Source of the DNA: Variovorax sp. S12S4
GTDB lineage: Bacteria > Pseudomonadota > Gammaproteobacteria > Burkholderiales > Burkholderiaceae_C
Direction: 5' to 3'
Length of the DNA: 64,000 nt
NCBI RefSeq assembly: GCF_023195515.1
Contig: NZ_JALPKR020000002.1
Coordinates: 4,069,001 to 4,133,000 of the forward strand
A program made the translations under genes and the position numbers. This document shows positions 1 through 10,415 of this stretch, piece after piece. Numbering within the stretch: position 1 is the first letter of the stretch; every line of letters begins with the position of its first letter. A model generated the notes under the pieces. That model searched no databases and was not told where the DNA came from. It worked only from the letters and a program-made list of their open reading frames with translations.

Positions 1-1
1 T

Positions 2-475
2 TTCATGCGTCTTCTTGTGGTCGGAAAGGCCCGCCATCGACATGTACTGCTTGTCGAAGGTTTCGCCGCTCAGGGCCTTCAGCGCGGTTGCGGTGGCCTT
101 GTGCTTGGCGTCGGGCTCGGTCGGCAGCTCCACGCCTTTCTTCGATGCGATTTCCTGCAGTTCGCTCAGCGCCTTGGTGTGGTCGTCGACCATGGTCTTG
201 CCGAACTGCTTCACCTCGTCCTTCGAGGCTTTCTCCTGGGCGAGCTTTCCGGTTTCGATCTCGGCGAGATTGGCCTGCGCAATGTCTCTCATCATGCGCT
301 GGTCGCCCTTCGAGGGCTTGCCTGCCTGGTCCGACTTGCCGGCGGCGCTGCGGGTTTCCGTGGCCTGGTCGCCGCGGGAGCTTGCGCTTTGTGCGGCGGC
401 GGGAAGAGTCGCAGCAAATGCGCAAGCGGCCACTGCGGCCATGCCGAAACGGAAGGCAGTGCTCTGGATGGTCAT
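2..475 (-). CDS. DUF4142 family secreted protein, 3' end cut by window edge
   Basis: Reads from an ATG at 475 to the window edge with no stop, so about 158 codons are visible. The start (MTIQSTAFRFGMAAVAACAF) is a typical Sec signal peptide with an AAAQS cleavage region near residue 28. After a polar linker follows the DUF4142 signature: DQRMMRDIAQANLAEIETG, then QFGKTMVDDHTKALSEL and a four-helix ferritin-like pattern. DUF4142 proteins are periplasmic or outer-membrane-associated helical proteins often found with stress genes; their biochemical role is not settled. A sigma-54-type element lies at 541-555, pointing at this gene and back to back with one for the gene at 639. The family call is solid; the function is open. 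Confidence 0.85.
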   Translation of the reverse strand, partial: MTIQSTAFRFGMAAVAACAFAATLPAAAQSASSRGDQATETRSAAGKSDQAGKPSKGDQRMMRDIAQANLAEIETGKLAQEKASKDEVKQFGKTMVDDHTKALSELQEIASKKGVELPTEPDAKHKATATALKALSGETFDKQYMSMAGLSDHKKTHE

Positions 476-540
476 CGATGTACTCCTTGAAGGTGATGAT
501 TTCGGGCCCGCCCGTTGGAGCGGGATCCGCTCCTTGCGGG

Positions 541-555
541 GCAACGCGCATGCCC
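541..555 (-). promoter_or_regulatory. Sigma-54-type promoter P1 for the DUF4142 gene
   Basis: On the minus strand this reads GGGCATG-CGCG-TTGC, matching the TGGCACG-N4-TTGC consensus with GG and GC exactly ten bases apart. The predicted start site is near 530, leaving a leader of about 55 nt before the ATG at 475. It sits 10 bp from the opposed element P2, making a divergent pair. Confidence 0.65.
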
Positions 556-565
556 GGCGCGGTGC

Positions 566-580
566 GGGCATGCCGCTTGC
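566..580 (+). promoter_or_regulatory. Sigma-54-type promoter P2 for the small gene at 639
   Basis: Reads GGGCATG-CCGC-TTGC with GG-N10-GC spacing. The N4 spacer CCGC is shared with elements P6 and P7, beyond what a generic sigma-54 site needs. The predicted start is near 592, about 47 nt before the ATG at 639. Confidence 0.65.
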
Positions 581-638
581 CGCCCGCGTTTGTCCCTCTT
601 CTTCCCATCATTCTTTTCAACGCCCTGGACGTCCTGTC

Positions 639-923
639 ATGAAAAGATCGCAATCGCGCATGGGCCATGCGAGCGAGTGCTATGAACTGCTTGAATTCCT
701 GTCGCGCCGCCAGATGCCCGTGGTGTGCTCGGAACCCGATGACATTCACAAGATCCTTGCACTGCGCAGCGCGTCGCTGCTGCAGGCGATGACGGAGCCG
801 ACGGTGGTGTTGCGCACCGGCGAGCGACGCATCGAGCGCGCCATCGTCACCGCGATCACCGCCGAAGGCCGCGCGGCCTGCATGATGCGCAGCGCCAATG
901 CGCTGACGCCCGGGCGCCGCTGA
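639..923 (+). CDS. Small winged-helix-like protein, paralogue A
   Basis: 94 aa, starting MKRSQSRMGHASECYELLEF. It shares a pattern with the products at 1457-1735, 1208-1441 and 45058-45417: an N-terminal amphipathic helix, a short P-x-x-I segment, an L-x-LR-x-A helix, a variable basic loop, then a closing AITAEGRAA strand-helix. The predicted order (helix-helix-helix-wing) suggests a compact winged-helix fold, but no family name can be given. No good Shine-Dalgarno precedes the ATG; a second ATG at 660 is possible. The gene is preceded by sigma-54-type element P2 and ends in a hairpin shared with the converging operon. Real coding is supported by the paralogues; the function is unknown. Confidence 0.7.
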   Translation: MKRSQSRMGHASECYELLEFLSRRQMPVVCSEPDDIHKILALRSASLLQAMTEPTVVLRTGERRIERAIVTAITAEGRAACMMRSANALTPGRR

Positions 924-932
924 GGGCGCTTG

Positions 933-951
933 CCGCCGCTTGTTGCGGCGG
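933..951. terminator. Hairpin between convergent genes
   Basis: A perfect 7-bp stem (CCGCCGC / GCGGCGG) with loop TTGTT lies between the stops of the plus gene ending at 923 and the minus gene ending at 957. There is no T tract on either side, so it would be a weak bidirectional terminator or a 3'-end stabiliser. Confidence 0.5.
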
Positions 952-956
952 ATGCT

Positions 957-1211
957 TCAGAGCTGGCCCTGGCCGTCGCCCGTGCGGTCGTGCACCCAGC
1001 GCATGGCTTGCTGCTGCGCATGGCGCAGCGCCTCTGCTTCGGTGGCGTAGGCGATCTCGTCGGTGTCGTTGGGCAGCATGGTTTCCTGGGTGGCCGTTCC
1101 CTCGCCGAGGCAGACGACCTCGGGGCGGTACACACCCGTGGCCATGCGGCGGGCGCAGTACGCGAAGCGCCAGCCGCGGTAGACGAATTCGTGGCGCTGC
1201 TCTTCGTTCAT
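957..1211 (-). CDS. Conserved-looking small hypothetical protein
   Basis: 84 aa, starting MNEEQRHEFVYRGWRFAYCA and ending in a charged helix (ATEAEALRHAQQQAMRWVHD). It is rich in aromatics early and looks like a small beta-strand domain followed by one helix. The ATG overlaps the stop of the upstream gene in an ATGA junction, so it is translationally coupled and is the last gene of the rpoN-like operon (1725-3214, 1457-1735, 1208-1441, 957-1211). No signal peptide or membrane segment. I do not recognise the family. Its position in the sigma-factor operon suggests a stress-related role, by context only. Confidence 0.7.
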   Translation of the reverse strand: MNEEQRHEFVYRGWRFAYCARRMATGVYRPEVVCLGEGTATQETMLPNDTDEIAYATEAEALRHAQQQAMRWVHDRTGDGQGQL

Positions 1212-1441
1212 TGCGGGTGCTCCGCCGCGGCTGGTGAATCGTCACCGCGGATCGCGTTCCATCCGGCGGGCGTGAGCGCGCGGACTTCGCCGAACTGCCC
1301 GTCACAAGAGTCCGGCGGATAGAAGCGCGCATCCACGTGCCCGGTTGCCGCGAGCCGGCGCAGCACGCGCACCTTGGACGGCCGTGCCACGAAGATGGGA
1401 AGGCGCTTGCGGGCCAGTCTTTCGAGATAGCGGTAGGACAT
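1208..1441 (-). CDS. Small winged-helix-like protein, paralogue C
   Basis: 77 aa, starting MSYRYLERLARKRLPIFVAR. It aligns by eye with the products at 639, 1457 and 45058: the L-x-x-LA start, a P at about residue 20, then VRVLRRLAATGHVDA and the closing ALTPAGWNAI, which matches ALTPDGRSAL of its neighbour. It is more basic than its paralogues. It begins 15 bp after the stop of the upstream paralogue and overlaps the next gene by 4 bp, so it is operonic. The function is not known. A DNA-binding or adaptor role is inferred from the winged-helix-like pattern and the sigma-factor context. Confidence 0.7.
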   Translation of the reverse strand: MSYRYLERLARKRLPIFVARPSKVRVLRRLAATGHVDARFYPPDSCDGQFGEVRALTPAGWNAIRGDDSPAAAEHPQ

Positions 1442-1456
1442 GCGGTACCCCTCTCT

Positions 1457-1735
1457 TTACTGCTGCAACTGCTGCAACTGCTGCAACTGCTGCAATTGCG
1501 GATTGGCCTGCACGCCGCGTTTGAAGCTGTCCTCGGGCGCTCCGAGCGCGCTGCGTCCGTCGGGTGTCAAGGCGAGAAAGCGGCCCACCTCGCGGCCCCC
1601 GGCATCAAGCTTGAGGGTCAGCGCCGCAACCAGCCCGGCGGCCCGCAGCACCAGCAGGTTGTCGATGTCGTGGGGGTCGGTCAGCGTCGCGGGCGCGGGA
1701 TGCTTTGCGAGCACACGCAGAAATTCAATGGACAT
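1457..1735 (-). CDS. Small winged-helix-like protein, paralogue B, with LQQ-repeat tail
   Basis: 92 aa. The first 66 residues (MSIEFLRVLAKHPAPATLTD, then DIDNLLVLRAAGLVAALTL, then FLALTPDGRSAL) are the best-conserved form of the four-member family in this window. The start overlaps the 3' end of the rpoN-like gene by 11 bp, and an AGGAGAAAAC ribosome-binding segment precedes the ATG, so expression is tied to that gene. The C-terminus is four perfect LQQ units encoded by a 9-bp tandem repeat, a place where length could vary between strains. The function is unknown; it may be an accessory of the sigma factor encoded just upstream. Confidence 0.75.
   Translation of the reverse strand: MSIEFLRVLAKHPAPATLTDPHDIDNLLVLRAAGLVAALTLKLDAGGREVGRFLALTPDGRSALGAPEDSFKRGVQANPQLQQLQQLQQLQQ
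1460..1495. repeat. 9-bp tandem repeat, four copies, coding (LQQ)4
   Basis: Four exact copies of CTGCTGCAA run directly up to the stop codon of the gene at 1457-1735. Being a multiple of three, copy-number change would lengthen or shorten the glutamine-rich tail without a frameshift. Confidence 0.9.
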
Positions 1736-3214
1736 GTTTTCTCCTTTGCGGGCTAGGCCGCAGCTCCCAGTTCTCCCCTTGGGCGCGGCGGCGCTCGAAG
1801 GGATCGATGTTCATGCTCTGGCGGTACTTGGTGACGGTGCGGCGCGCAATGCGAAAGCCCTGCTGCGCCAACTGGCGTGCCAGCGCCGCATCGCTCAGCG
1901 GCGCCACGGGTTTTTCGACGGCAATGAGCTCGCGGATGAGCCCCTGCAGTGCCACCGGCGCGCTCGCGCCCCCGGCGGCGTGCTCGAGCCCGCGCGAGAA
2001 GAAGTGCTGCAGTTCGAAGATGCCGACGGGCGTGGCCATGTACTTGTTGTGCACGGTGCGCGAAACGGTGGACGGATGCACACCCACTTCTTCGGCAATT
2101 TCGCGCAGCCCGAGCGGCTTCATGGCGAGCGGCCCATGCTCGAAGAACATCTTCTGCCGCGCGACGATGGCGCGGGCCACCTCCAGAATGGTGGATGCGC
2201 GCTGCGACACGCTGCCCACCATCCAGCGCGCTTGCTCCAGGCATTCCTTCATGGCGGCGCACTGGCCGGTGCCGTGTTTCTCTCCATGCTGCTCGAGCAT
2301 TTGCGCGTAGGCCGCATTCACCTTCACGCGGGGCAGGGCGCTGGCATTGAGCGAGGTCCGCCAGGTGCCGCGCACCTTCTTCACGGTCACGTCGGGTATC
2401 ACGATGCGCGCCGCCGTTTCGCCGAATTGCCAGCCCGGGTGCGGGTTCAGGCGCCGGATGCAATCGATTGCGCACTGCACTTGCTGCGGCGCCGCGTCGA
2501 GCGCCCTGGCCAGTTTGCCGAGGTCATGCGTGGCAAGCAGGCCAATGTGCGCTTCGAGAATACGGCGCGCGAGTTGCCGGATGACTGTTTCCGATTCGTT
2601 CGCATGCTTCGGGGAAGCCTCGAGTTGCAGGCAAAGGCATTCGGCCACGCTGCGCGCCGCCACGCCCGCAGGGTCGAGCGCCTGCACGCGGCGCAGGGCC
2701 GTGCGCAGCTCGCGTTCGGCATCCGCGCCGGTTTCTCCGAGCGCGGAGCCCACCTCTTCGAGCGAAATGCGAAGGTAGCCGTCGTCGTCCAACGCCTCGA
2801 CCACGGCGCGCGCAAATGCCATTTCGCGCGCAGAAATGCGCAGTACGCCAAGTTGCCCGTGCAGGTGGGCGCGCAGCGAATCCGGCAGCGGCACGCGCTG
2901 CATCAGGTCGAAGCTCTCGTCATGCGACAGGTGCCTGTCGCCCGAGGCCGGGGCCGCGGTAATCCTGTCGAAGGCCGCTGCCGCTTCGATGTCGGCGGCA
3001 GCATCGGCCGCGGCCGGCACGGTTTCGGCGATGGATTCGTGGCCTTCTTGCGCGAGCGGTTCAATCTCGAGAAACGGGTTCAGCTCGGCTGCGTCGCGCA
3101 GCGCCTGCGCGTATTCCTGCGAGGACATCTGCAGCAGCCGAACGGCCTGCTGCAGGCGGGGGAAAAGATGGGGGCCTGCACCTGGCGGGCCTGCAAAACA
3201 ATCGATGTGTTCAT
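1725..3214 (-). CDS. rpoN: RpoN-like sigma-54 factor (second copy type), one-base frameshift near start
   Basis: RNA polymerase sigma-54 paralogue of about 496 aa once one base is restored. Region I is visible (LQARQVQ, then PHLFPRLQQAVRLLQMSSQE). The core-binding region follows, then a helix-turn-helix (GLREIAEEVGVHPSTVSRTV) and near the C-terminus the RpoN box ARRTVTKYRQ that reads the -24 element. The ATG at 3214 opens MNTSIVLQARQVQ in one frame and the rest is in another. Adding one C to the C5 run (G5 at 3170-3174 on the plus strand) joins them perfectly, so an indel is likely. None of the usual housekeeping rpoN neighbours (lptB, hpf, ptsN) is here, which suggests a specialised paralogue. 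It overlaps the next gene by 11 bp and has its own sigma-54-type promoter P3. Confidence 0.85.
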
Positions 3215-3256
3215 GTTTCTCCGTAGCGCCTCCGGTTCTCGGGGCGGGATGGCTGC

Positions 3257-3271
3257 GCAACGGTCGTGCCA
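3257..3271 (-). promoter_or_regulatory. Sigma-54-type promoter P3 for the rpoN-like operon
   Basis: On the minus strand it reads TGGCACG-ACCG-TTGC, a perfect match to the classical consensus with N4 spacing. It lies 43 bp upstream of the ATG at 3214 and implies that the sigma factor activates its own operon. Confidence 0.75.
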
Positions 3272-3296
3272 GGGTATTTCGCGCTCGCATGGGTCG

Positions 3297-3308
3297 AAAA
3301 CTAGTTTT
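3297..3308. promoter_or_regulatory. 12-bp palindrome upstream of P3
   Basis: AAAACTAGTTTT is a perfect palindrome in a short AT-rich island within GC-rich DNA. It sits 26 bp upstream of P3 and about 120 bp upstream of the divergent gene at 3428. It could be a regulator site or a bendable segment; nothing else supports a named regulator. Confidence 0.35.
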
Positions 3309-3427
3309 AAAGTACGCATAAAAGGGTTCGCGCGCGCCTTCGGCGCCGGGGTGTTGGAAGCCTTGCGGCAAATCTTGCGGTTCTCCCGGGGCAGACAGGG
3401 GTGGTGCGTTTGTCGGAAACTCATGCA

Positions 3428-3799
3428 ATGAAAAATTCATCGGGAGACAGGGGGCAGCCCGCGGCGTGGCCGGCGCTGCTGACCGGCGCTTGCCTTGCCA
3501 TTGCGGGGATCGCGGGGCTGGGACTCGCGTTTCGGCAGAAAGCCCGCACCGCACGGGCTGCAGAAGAAAAGCTGGCGCTGCATCGGGCGCGCATGGCTCG
3601 CCAGGCGCTGTGCGCACAGCGCCTTGAACACGATCTTCGAAGCCCGGTGGGCGCCATGGCCGTGGCCTTGGAGCTTTTGCGGACCTCCGACGACACCGAC
3701 ACCCAACGCGAAGCCCTGGAAGTGCTGGAGCGGCAGGTCGCGCGTATGACGTCTCTGACAGAGCAAGTGCACGAATTCGCACAGGGCTTGAACGATTGA
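3428..3799 (+). CDS. Membrane-anchored DHp (HisKA-like) protein lacking a kinase domain
   Basis: 123 aa from the ATG at 3428; an upstream GTG at 3401 is a weaker choice. One transmembrane helix (AWPALLTGACLAIAGIAGLG, residues about 12-31) is followed by a basic coiled segment. Then comes a HisKA-like pair of helices with an H-box, LEHDLRSPVGAMAVALELL, whose His would be the phospho-acceptor. The second DHp helix is LEVLERQVARMTSLTEQVHE. No ATP-binding domain follows and the stop is clean, with no continuation in another frame, so this is not a truncated kinase by frameshift. It lies just upstream of the sigma-54-dependent response regulator on the same strand. Inference: a membrane phosphotransfer or docking partner for that regulator. 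Confidence 0.7.
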   Translation: MKNSSGDRGQPAAWPALLTGACLAIAGIAGLGLAFRQKARTARAAEEKLALHRARMARQALCAQRLEHDLRSPVGAMAVALELLRTSDDTDTQREALEVLERQVARMTSLTEQVHEFAQGLND

Positions 3800-3929
3800 A
3801 CCGTCCGGCATTTCTTGCGCGGCGGAGCAAAATCTGAAATGAGACATCTACGCGCGAAAGAAATTGCGCGGGAAATTCGAGGCAAGCACTCATTCGCAGT
3901 GCAGCACAGGCGTCAAGCCAGGTACGAAG

Positions 3930-5355
<1,426 letters not shown>

Positions 5356-5635
5356 GAAGGCGCCTGCGGCTGCGCCGGCGTGTTCCGACGGGAGCATGAG
5401 GACGGACCCGCGGCGGAGGACGCGCCGCGCATTCGCGCGCGATAGCGCTCCTTCCAGCCGCGCAGCCGGAACCTGTAGGCCGCGGCGCCTGCGGGATCGA
5501 AGTCGGTTCCCAGATAATTCGCCGGGTTTTCAAGTGGATGGCGGGCGAAATAGCTGCTGAGTTCGTTCATGCGTGTCTCCGGGTGCGTGAAGGTTCTCGC
5601 TAGGCGAAGGTCTCGCGCAAGGCGTTCACCGTCCG

Positions 5636-5650
5636 GCAAACTGCGTGCCG
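5636..5650 (-). promoter_or_regulatory. Sigma-54-type promoter P4 for the gene at 5325-5570
   Basis: On the minus strand it reads CGGCACG-CAGT-TTGC with exact GG-N10-GC spacing. The predicted start is near 5624, about 54 nt before the ATG. It is divergent from P5, 18 bp away, repeating the back-to-back arrangement seen at P1/P2. Confidence 0.6.
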
Positions 5651-5667
5651 AGGTGCCGCCGCCGGGC

Positions 5668-5682
5668 CGGTACGCCGTTTGC
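5668..5682 (+). promoter_or_regulatory. Sigma-54-type promoter P5 for the CheB-CheR hybrid kinase
   Basis: Reads CGGTACG-CCGT-TTGC. The predicted start is near 5694, immediately before the AGGAG at 5695-5699, so the leader is only about 22 nt to the ATG at 5716 (or 13 nt to a TTG at 5707). Confidence 0.6.
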
Positions 5683-5715
5683 CGGAGAGCAAGTAGGAGA
5701 AGCGCATTGGATGAA

Positions 5716-8700
5716 ATGAACCCCGACCATGCCGAGGAAGCGCTGGGCGATCAGATCGACGACGCCGTGCCGTCGCGCGGCTATCGCATGCTGCCCGTTG
5801 TCGGGCTTGGCGGCTCGGCGGGCAGCATCGAGGCGGTGGGCGAGTTCCTGGAGGGCATGCCCACCGACACGGGCATGGCCTTCGTGGTGGTGCTCTACCT
5901 GCCCGCGGCGCATGAGAACGCACTGGCGCAGGTGCTGGCGCGCTCCACCCGCATGCGGGTGGTGCCGGTCGGCGGCAGGGAGCGCATCGAGCCCGACACG
6001 GTGTATGTGGTTCCGCCCGGCAAGACGCTGCGCACCCGCGGCGAGCTCATCGAGCTGGCGGCGCTTCCGCCGGTCCAGGGCCGCCACATGGCGGTCGACT
6101 TCTTCTTTCGAACGCTGGCCGATACCCACGGGCCCCACGCCATTGCGGTGGTTCTTTCGGGTGTGGACAGCGATGGCACCATCGGCGTCAAGCGGATCAA
6201 GGAGCGCGGCGGCCTGACGGTGGCGCAAGACCCGCAGGAAACCCGCCACAACGGCATGGCGCAGTCGGCCATTGCCACCGGCATGGTCGACTGGGTGCTG
6301 CCCGTGCGCGAAATGGGCGCGCGCATTCACGCCTACTACCGCATCGAGCGGCAGCTGAAACTGCCGCCCGAGCAGCTGCCGGACGGCGAAGACGACGCAC
6401 CGCCCGCGCCCGATGTGGACGAGGCGGCCTTTCGCGAAGTGCTGGCCTTCGTGCGAAGCCGAAGTGGGCGCGATTTTGTCAACTACAAGCGGGCCACCGT
6501 GCTGCGGCGCATCGGCCGCCGCATGCAGGTAAACGGCGTGAGCGATCTTGCCGCCTACCTGGACTGCCTGCGCACGCGCCCCGGCGAGGCCGGCGCGCTG
6601 CTGCAGGACATGCTGATCAGCGTGACTAATTTCTTTCGCGACGGCGAATGCTTTTCGGCGCTGGAAGGCATGGTGCACGAGCTGTTCCGCAGCAAGACCT
6701 CGGCCGACACCATCCGCGTGTGGGTGGTGGCCTGCGCCACGGGCGAAGAGGCCTATTCGATTGCGATGCTGCTGAGCGAGCACGCCCGCATGCTGGAAAG
6801 CCCGCCGACCATCCAGATATTTGCCACCGACCTGGACGAGGACGCGGTGCGCGCCGCCCGTGAAGGCATCTACCCCATGGTCAGCGAGGCGGATGTTTCG
6901 GAAGAGCGGCTGCGGCGCTTCTTCATCCGCGAGCAGCGCGGCTACCGCGTGCGCCGCGAGTTGCGAGAGATGGTGCTGTTCGCGGTGCACGACGTGCTGA
7001 AGGATTCGCCGTTCTCGCGCATCGACCTGGTCACCTGCCGCAACCTGCTCATCTACCTCAACCGGGAGGCGCAGGCCCGCGTGTTCGAGACGCTGCACTT
7101 TGCGCTGGTGCCCGGCGGCCGGTTGTTCATCGGCGCATCGGAGGCGGTGGACGAAGACAGCCCGCTGTTCGCTGTGCTCGACAAGAAGCACCGCATCTAC
7201 GCGCACCGCCATGCGCCCAAGGCCGCGTTGCCGGTGCCCACCGGCCGCAGCAGCACCGCGCTGGCGCTCGACGCCAAGCGCGCGCTGCCCGTGATTCCAG
7301 GGGCGGCCTTTGCGCAGCTGCAACGCAGCGCAATGGCGCCGCTCTCCGATGGCCGCAGCATGACCTGGGGCGAGCTGCACCTGCGGCTGCTCGACCGGCT
7401 GGCGCCGCCTTCCATCCTGCTGGACTCGGACCACGAGATGCTGCATATCTCGCCCGCGGCAACGCCGTTCCTGCACTTCAGCGGCGGCGAGCCGTCGCGC
7501 AACGTGCTGCGCGCCATCGTGCCCGACCTGAAGGCCGAGCTGCAGACCGCGCTCTACCACGTGAACGAAAGGCGCCAGCCGGTGGAGGTGGCGCCGGTGC
7601 GCGTGCGGCTGAACCATGGCGAAGCCGAGGTCTCGCTCCACGTGATGCCGGTGGAAGAAATCGGCGGCGGCCTGCTGGTGCTGCTGCGCCAGGCCGACCC
7701 CGCGAGCGCGCGCGGCAGCATCGTGGTTCCGCGCGTGGATGCCGAGCCCCTTGCCGAGCACCTGGAGCGCGAGGTGACGCGTTTGAAGTCGCAGTTGCGC
7801 GAAACCGTGGAGCAGTACGAGACATCGACCGAGGAACTCAAGGCGAGCAACGAGGAACTGCACGCCATGAACGAAGAGCTCCATTCGGCGACCGAAGAGC
7901 TCGAAACCAGCCGCGAAGAACTGCAATCCATCAACGAAGAGCTCACCACCGTCAACCACGAGCTCAAGAGCAAGGTGGACGATCTCGGCCAGGCCAACAG
8001 CGACATGCTGAACCTGATGGACGCGACCGCCATTGCCACGGTGTTTTTGGATCGCGAGTTCCGCGTGACCCGCTTCACGCCCAGCGCGGTGGCCATCTTC
8101 AAGCTGATTGCAACCGACGTGGGGCGGCCGCTCTCCGACCTGACCACGCCGCTGGACTATCCGCAGCTTGCGGCGGATGCACGCAAGGTGCTACAGACGC
8201 TGCAGCCTTCGGAGCGCGAAGTGGGCGACGCCGCCGGCAACTGGTACCTGGCGCGCGTGCGGCCGTACCGCACCATCGAAGACCGCATTGCGGGCGTGGT
8301 GCTCACCTTTGTCGACATCACCGAGCGGAAAGAAGCGCAGGAGTCGCTGCGGCAGTCGCAGGAGCGCTTCAGCGCCATCGTCAACCAGGCCTCGGTGGGC
8401 GTGGCGCAAACCCGCCTCGACGGCGAAATTACCTTTGCCAACACTTGCTATCACCAGCTCATGGGCTACGGCGAGAGCGAGCTCGCCGGCGTGAGCGCGC
8501 TCGACCTGGTGCACGCCGCCGACAAGCCGGCCATTTCGGCGCTTTTCGCGCGGCTGGCACAGCATGGCGAGCCGTTCCAGAGCGAGAGCCGCAATGTCCG
8601 CAAGGACGGCTCCTTCATCTGGCTGCACAAGAGCGTGACCGTGCTCACCAATGCGGGCGGAAAGCCCGACTCCGCGCTCATCGTGTGCAGCGACATCAGC

Positions 8701-10327
8701 GAGCGCAGGGCCGCTGAAGAAGCGCTGCGCGAAAGCGAGGAGCGCTTCCGGCTGATGCTCGAAAACGCGGTCGACTACGCGATCTTCTCGGTCGACATGG
8801 AGCGCTGCGTGAAAAGCTGGAACACCGGGGCCGAGCGGCTCCTGGGCTATACCGAGGCCGAAATCCTCGGCCGTTCGGCCGACATCATCTTTACCGAGGA
8901 AGACCGCGCGGCGGGCGCCCGCAGGAAGAGGCGCGCACCGCGCTCACCGCCGGCCGGGCGGCCGACGACCGGTTGCACCAGCGCAAGGACGGCTCGCGCT
9001 TCTGGGCCAGCGGCGCGCTCATGCCCATGCACAACGGCGAGGGTGCGGTCGTCGGCATGGTGAAGGTGCTGCGCGACCAGAGCGAGCAGCGCGCGGCGCA
9101 GCAGGAGGTGGAGCAAAGCCGCGGCGAACTGCTCGACGCGCTGCGCGCCAACGAGGCCGCGCGGCAGGCGCTCGAGGCCGCCGATGCCGCCAAGGACCGC
9201 TTTCTGGCCGTGCTTTCGCACGAACTGCGCAACCCGCTCGCATCGATCAGCGGCGCCGCCGAACTGCTGGCGCCCGAGGAGCTTCCCACGCAGGAGCAGG
9301 CGCGTGCCGCGCGCGTGGTGCGGCGCCAGGCGGCGGCCATGAAGGTGCTGTTGGGCGACCTGCTCGACGTGTCCAGCCTGCGCCGCGGCCGGCTGGTGCT
9401 TCGCCGCGAGAGGGTCACGGCGCAGAGCATCGTCGATGCGGCGCTGGAGGCCACCCGCCCGCTGATGGAGCAGGGGCGCCACAAGCTCGAACTCGACATC
9501 TTCGCCGCCGAGATTCCGCTCGACGCCGACCCGATGCGCCTGACGCAGGTGATCTCGAACCTGCTGTCCAACGCGGCCAAGTACACGCCGGAAAGAGGCG
9601 AGATCCAACTGGCAGTGCATGCCGATGCGGATGCCGGCCATGCGATCTTCACCGTCACGGACAACGGCATCGGCATGGACCCGGACACGGTCGACACGAT
9701 GTTCGAGATGTTCACGCAGAGCGTGCACGCGCACGAGCGCTCGGCGGGCGGGCTGGGCATTGGCCTGGCGCTGGTGCGCAACATCGTCGAGCTGCATGGC
9801 GGCACGGTCACCGGCGAGAGCAGGGGCTCGGCCATGGGAGCCGGTTCACCGTGCGTATTCCGCTTGCGGAGCCGCTTGCATCCGACACCGTGGCGGGGCA
9901 GGTGAAATCCGAGCCTGGCTCGTCGGCTGCTGCGTCAGAGGCCGCTCCGCAGCGCGTGCTGCTCGCGGACGACAACGTGGACGCCCTGTGGGGCATGGCG
10001 CGCATGCTGTCGATTTCCGGCTTCAGCGTCAAAACCGCCGACAACGGGGTCGATGCACTACGGGTGGCGGAGCACTTCCGGCCCGATGCGGCCGTGCTCG
10101 ACATCGGCATGCCCGGGCTCGACGGGCACGAGGTGGCGCGCCGGATTCGCGCACAGCCCTGGGGGCGCGGCATGCTTCTTGTGGCGGCCACGGGGTGGAG
10201 CCAGCCTGAGGACAAGCTTGCCGCACTGGAGGCGGGGTTCGACGAGCACCTGGTGAAGCCGGTGGCCGCGGCAGACGTCCAGCGCCTGCTGCGGGCGCGC
10301 GACGGGGCAGCAGCCGCAGGCGGCTAA
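5716..10327 (+). CDS. CheB-CheR-PAS-histidine kinase-receiver hybrid, two one-base frameshifts
   Basis: About 1537 aa after repair. Order: CheB methylesterase (GLGGSAGSIEAV with catalytic Ser, His in AAHEN, Asp in VDSDGTIGV); CheR methyltransferase (DFVNYKRATVLRRI, VVACATGEEAYSIAM, NLLIYLN); a long coiled coil of EEL repeats; three PAS domains; HisKA (FLAVLSHELRNPLASI); HATPase (NLLSNAAKYT, DNGIGM, GGLGIGLAL); and a terminal receiver (LLADDN, AVLDIGMPGLDG, HLVKPV). The frame breaks at the CCC at 8918-8920 (one C missing) and near 9830 (one G missing); each repair restores family sequence. The ATG at 5716 is used; a TTG at 5707 has better spacing to AGGAG. No receptor, CheA or CheW is nearby, so it is probably a signalling kinase, not part of a flagellar system. 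Confidence 0.88.
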
Positions 10328-10353
10328 AGGGGCGGCTAGCGGGCGCGCAAGCC

Positions 10354-10368
10354 GGGCACGCCGCTTGC
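10354..10368 (+). promoter_or_regulatory. Sigma-54-type promoter P6 for the CheB gene at 10416
   Basis: Reads GGGCACG-CCGC-TTGC, identical over 15 bases to P7 on the opposite strand near 12.46 kb. It starts 27 bp after the hybrid kinase stop and about 48 bp before the ATG at 10416, so the CheB gene has a promoter of its own. Confidence 0.7.
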
Positions 10369-10415
10369 CCTGCAGGAAGACAACGTACTTATTCGTGTAC
10401 TTCTGCTGCTCAGGA

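Noticed and set aside
3350..3400. GG...TTGC pairs upstream of the DHp gene as a sigma-54 promoter
   Set aside because: Spacings are 7 or 8 bases, outside the tolerance of sigma-54.
3806..3826. GGCATTTCTTGC upstream of the response regulator as a sigma-54 promoter
   Set aside because: The spacing between GG and GC is 8, so it does not fit.
5626..7959. A 777-codon minus-strand open frame opposite the CheB-CheR hybrid
   Set aside because: Shadow of a conserved gene; composition is His/Arg/Gln-rich without motifs.
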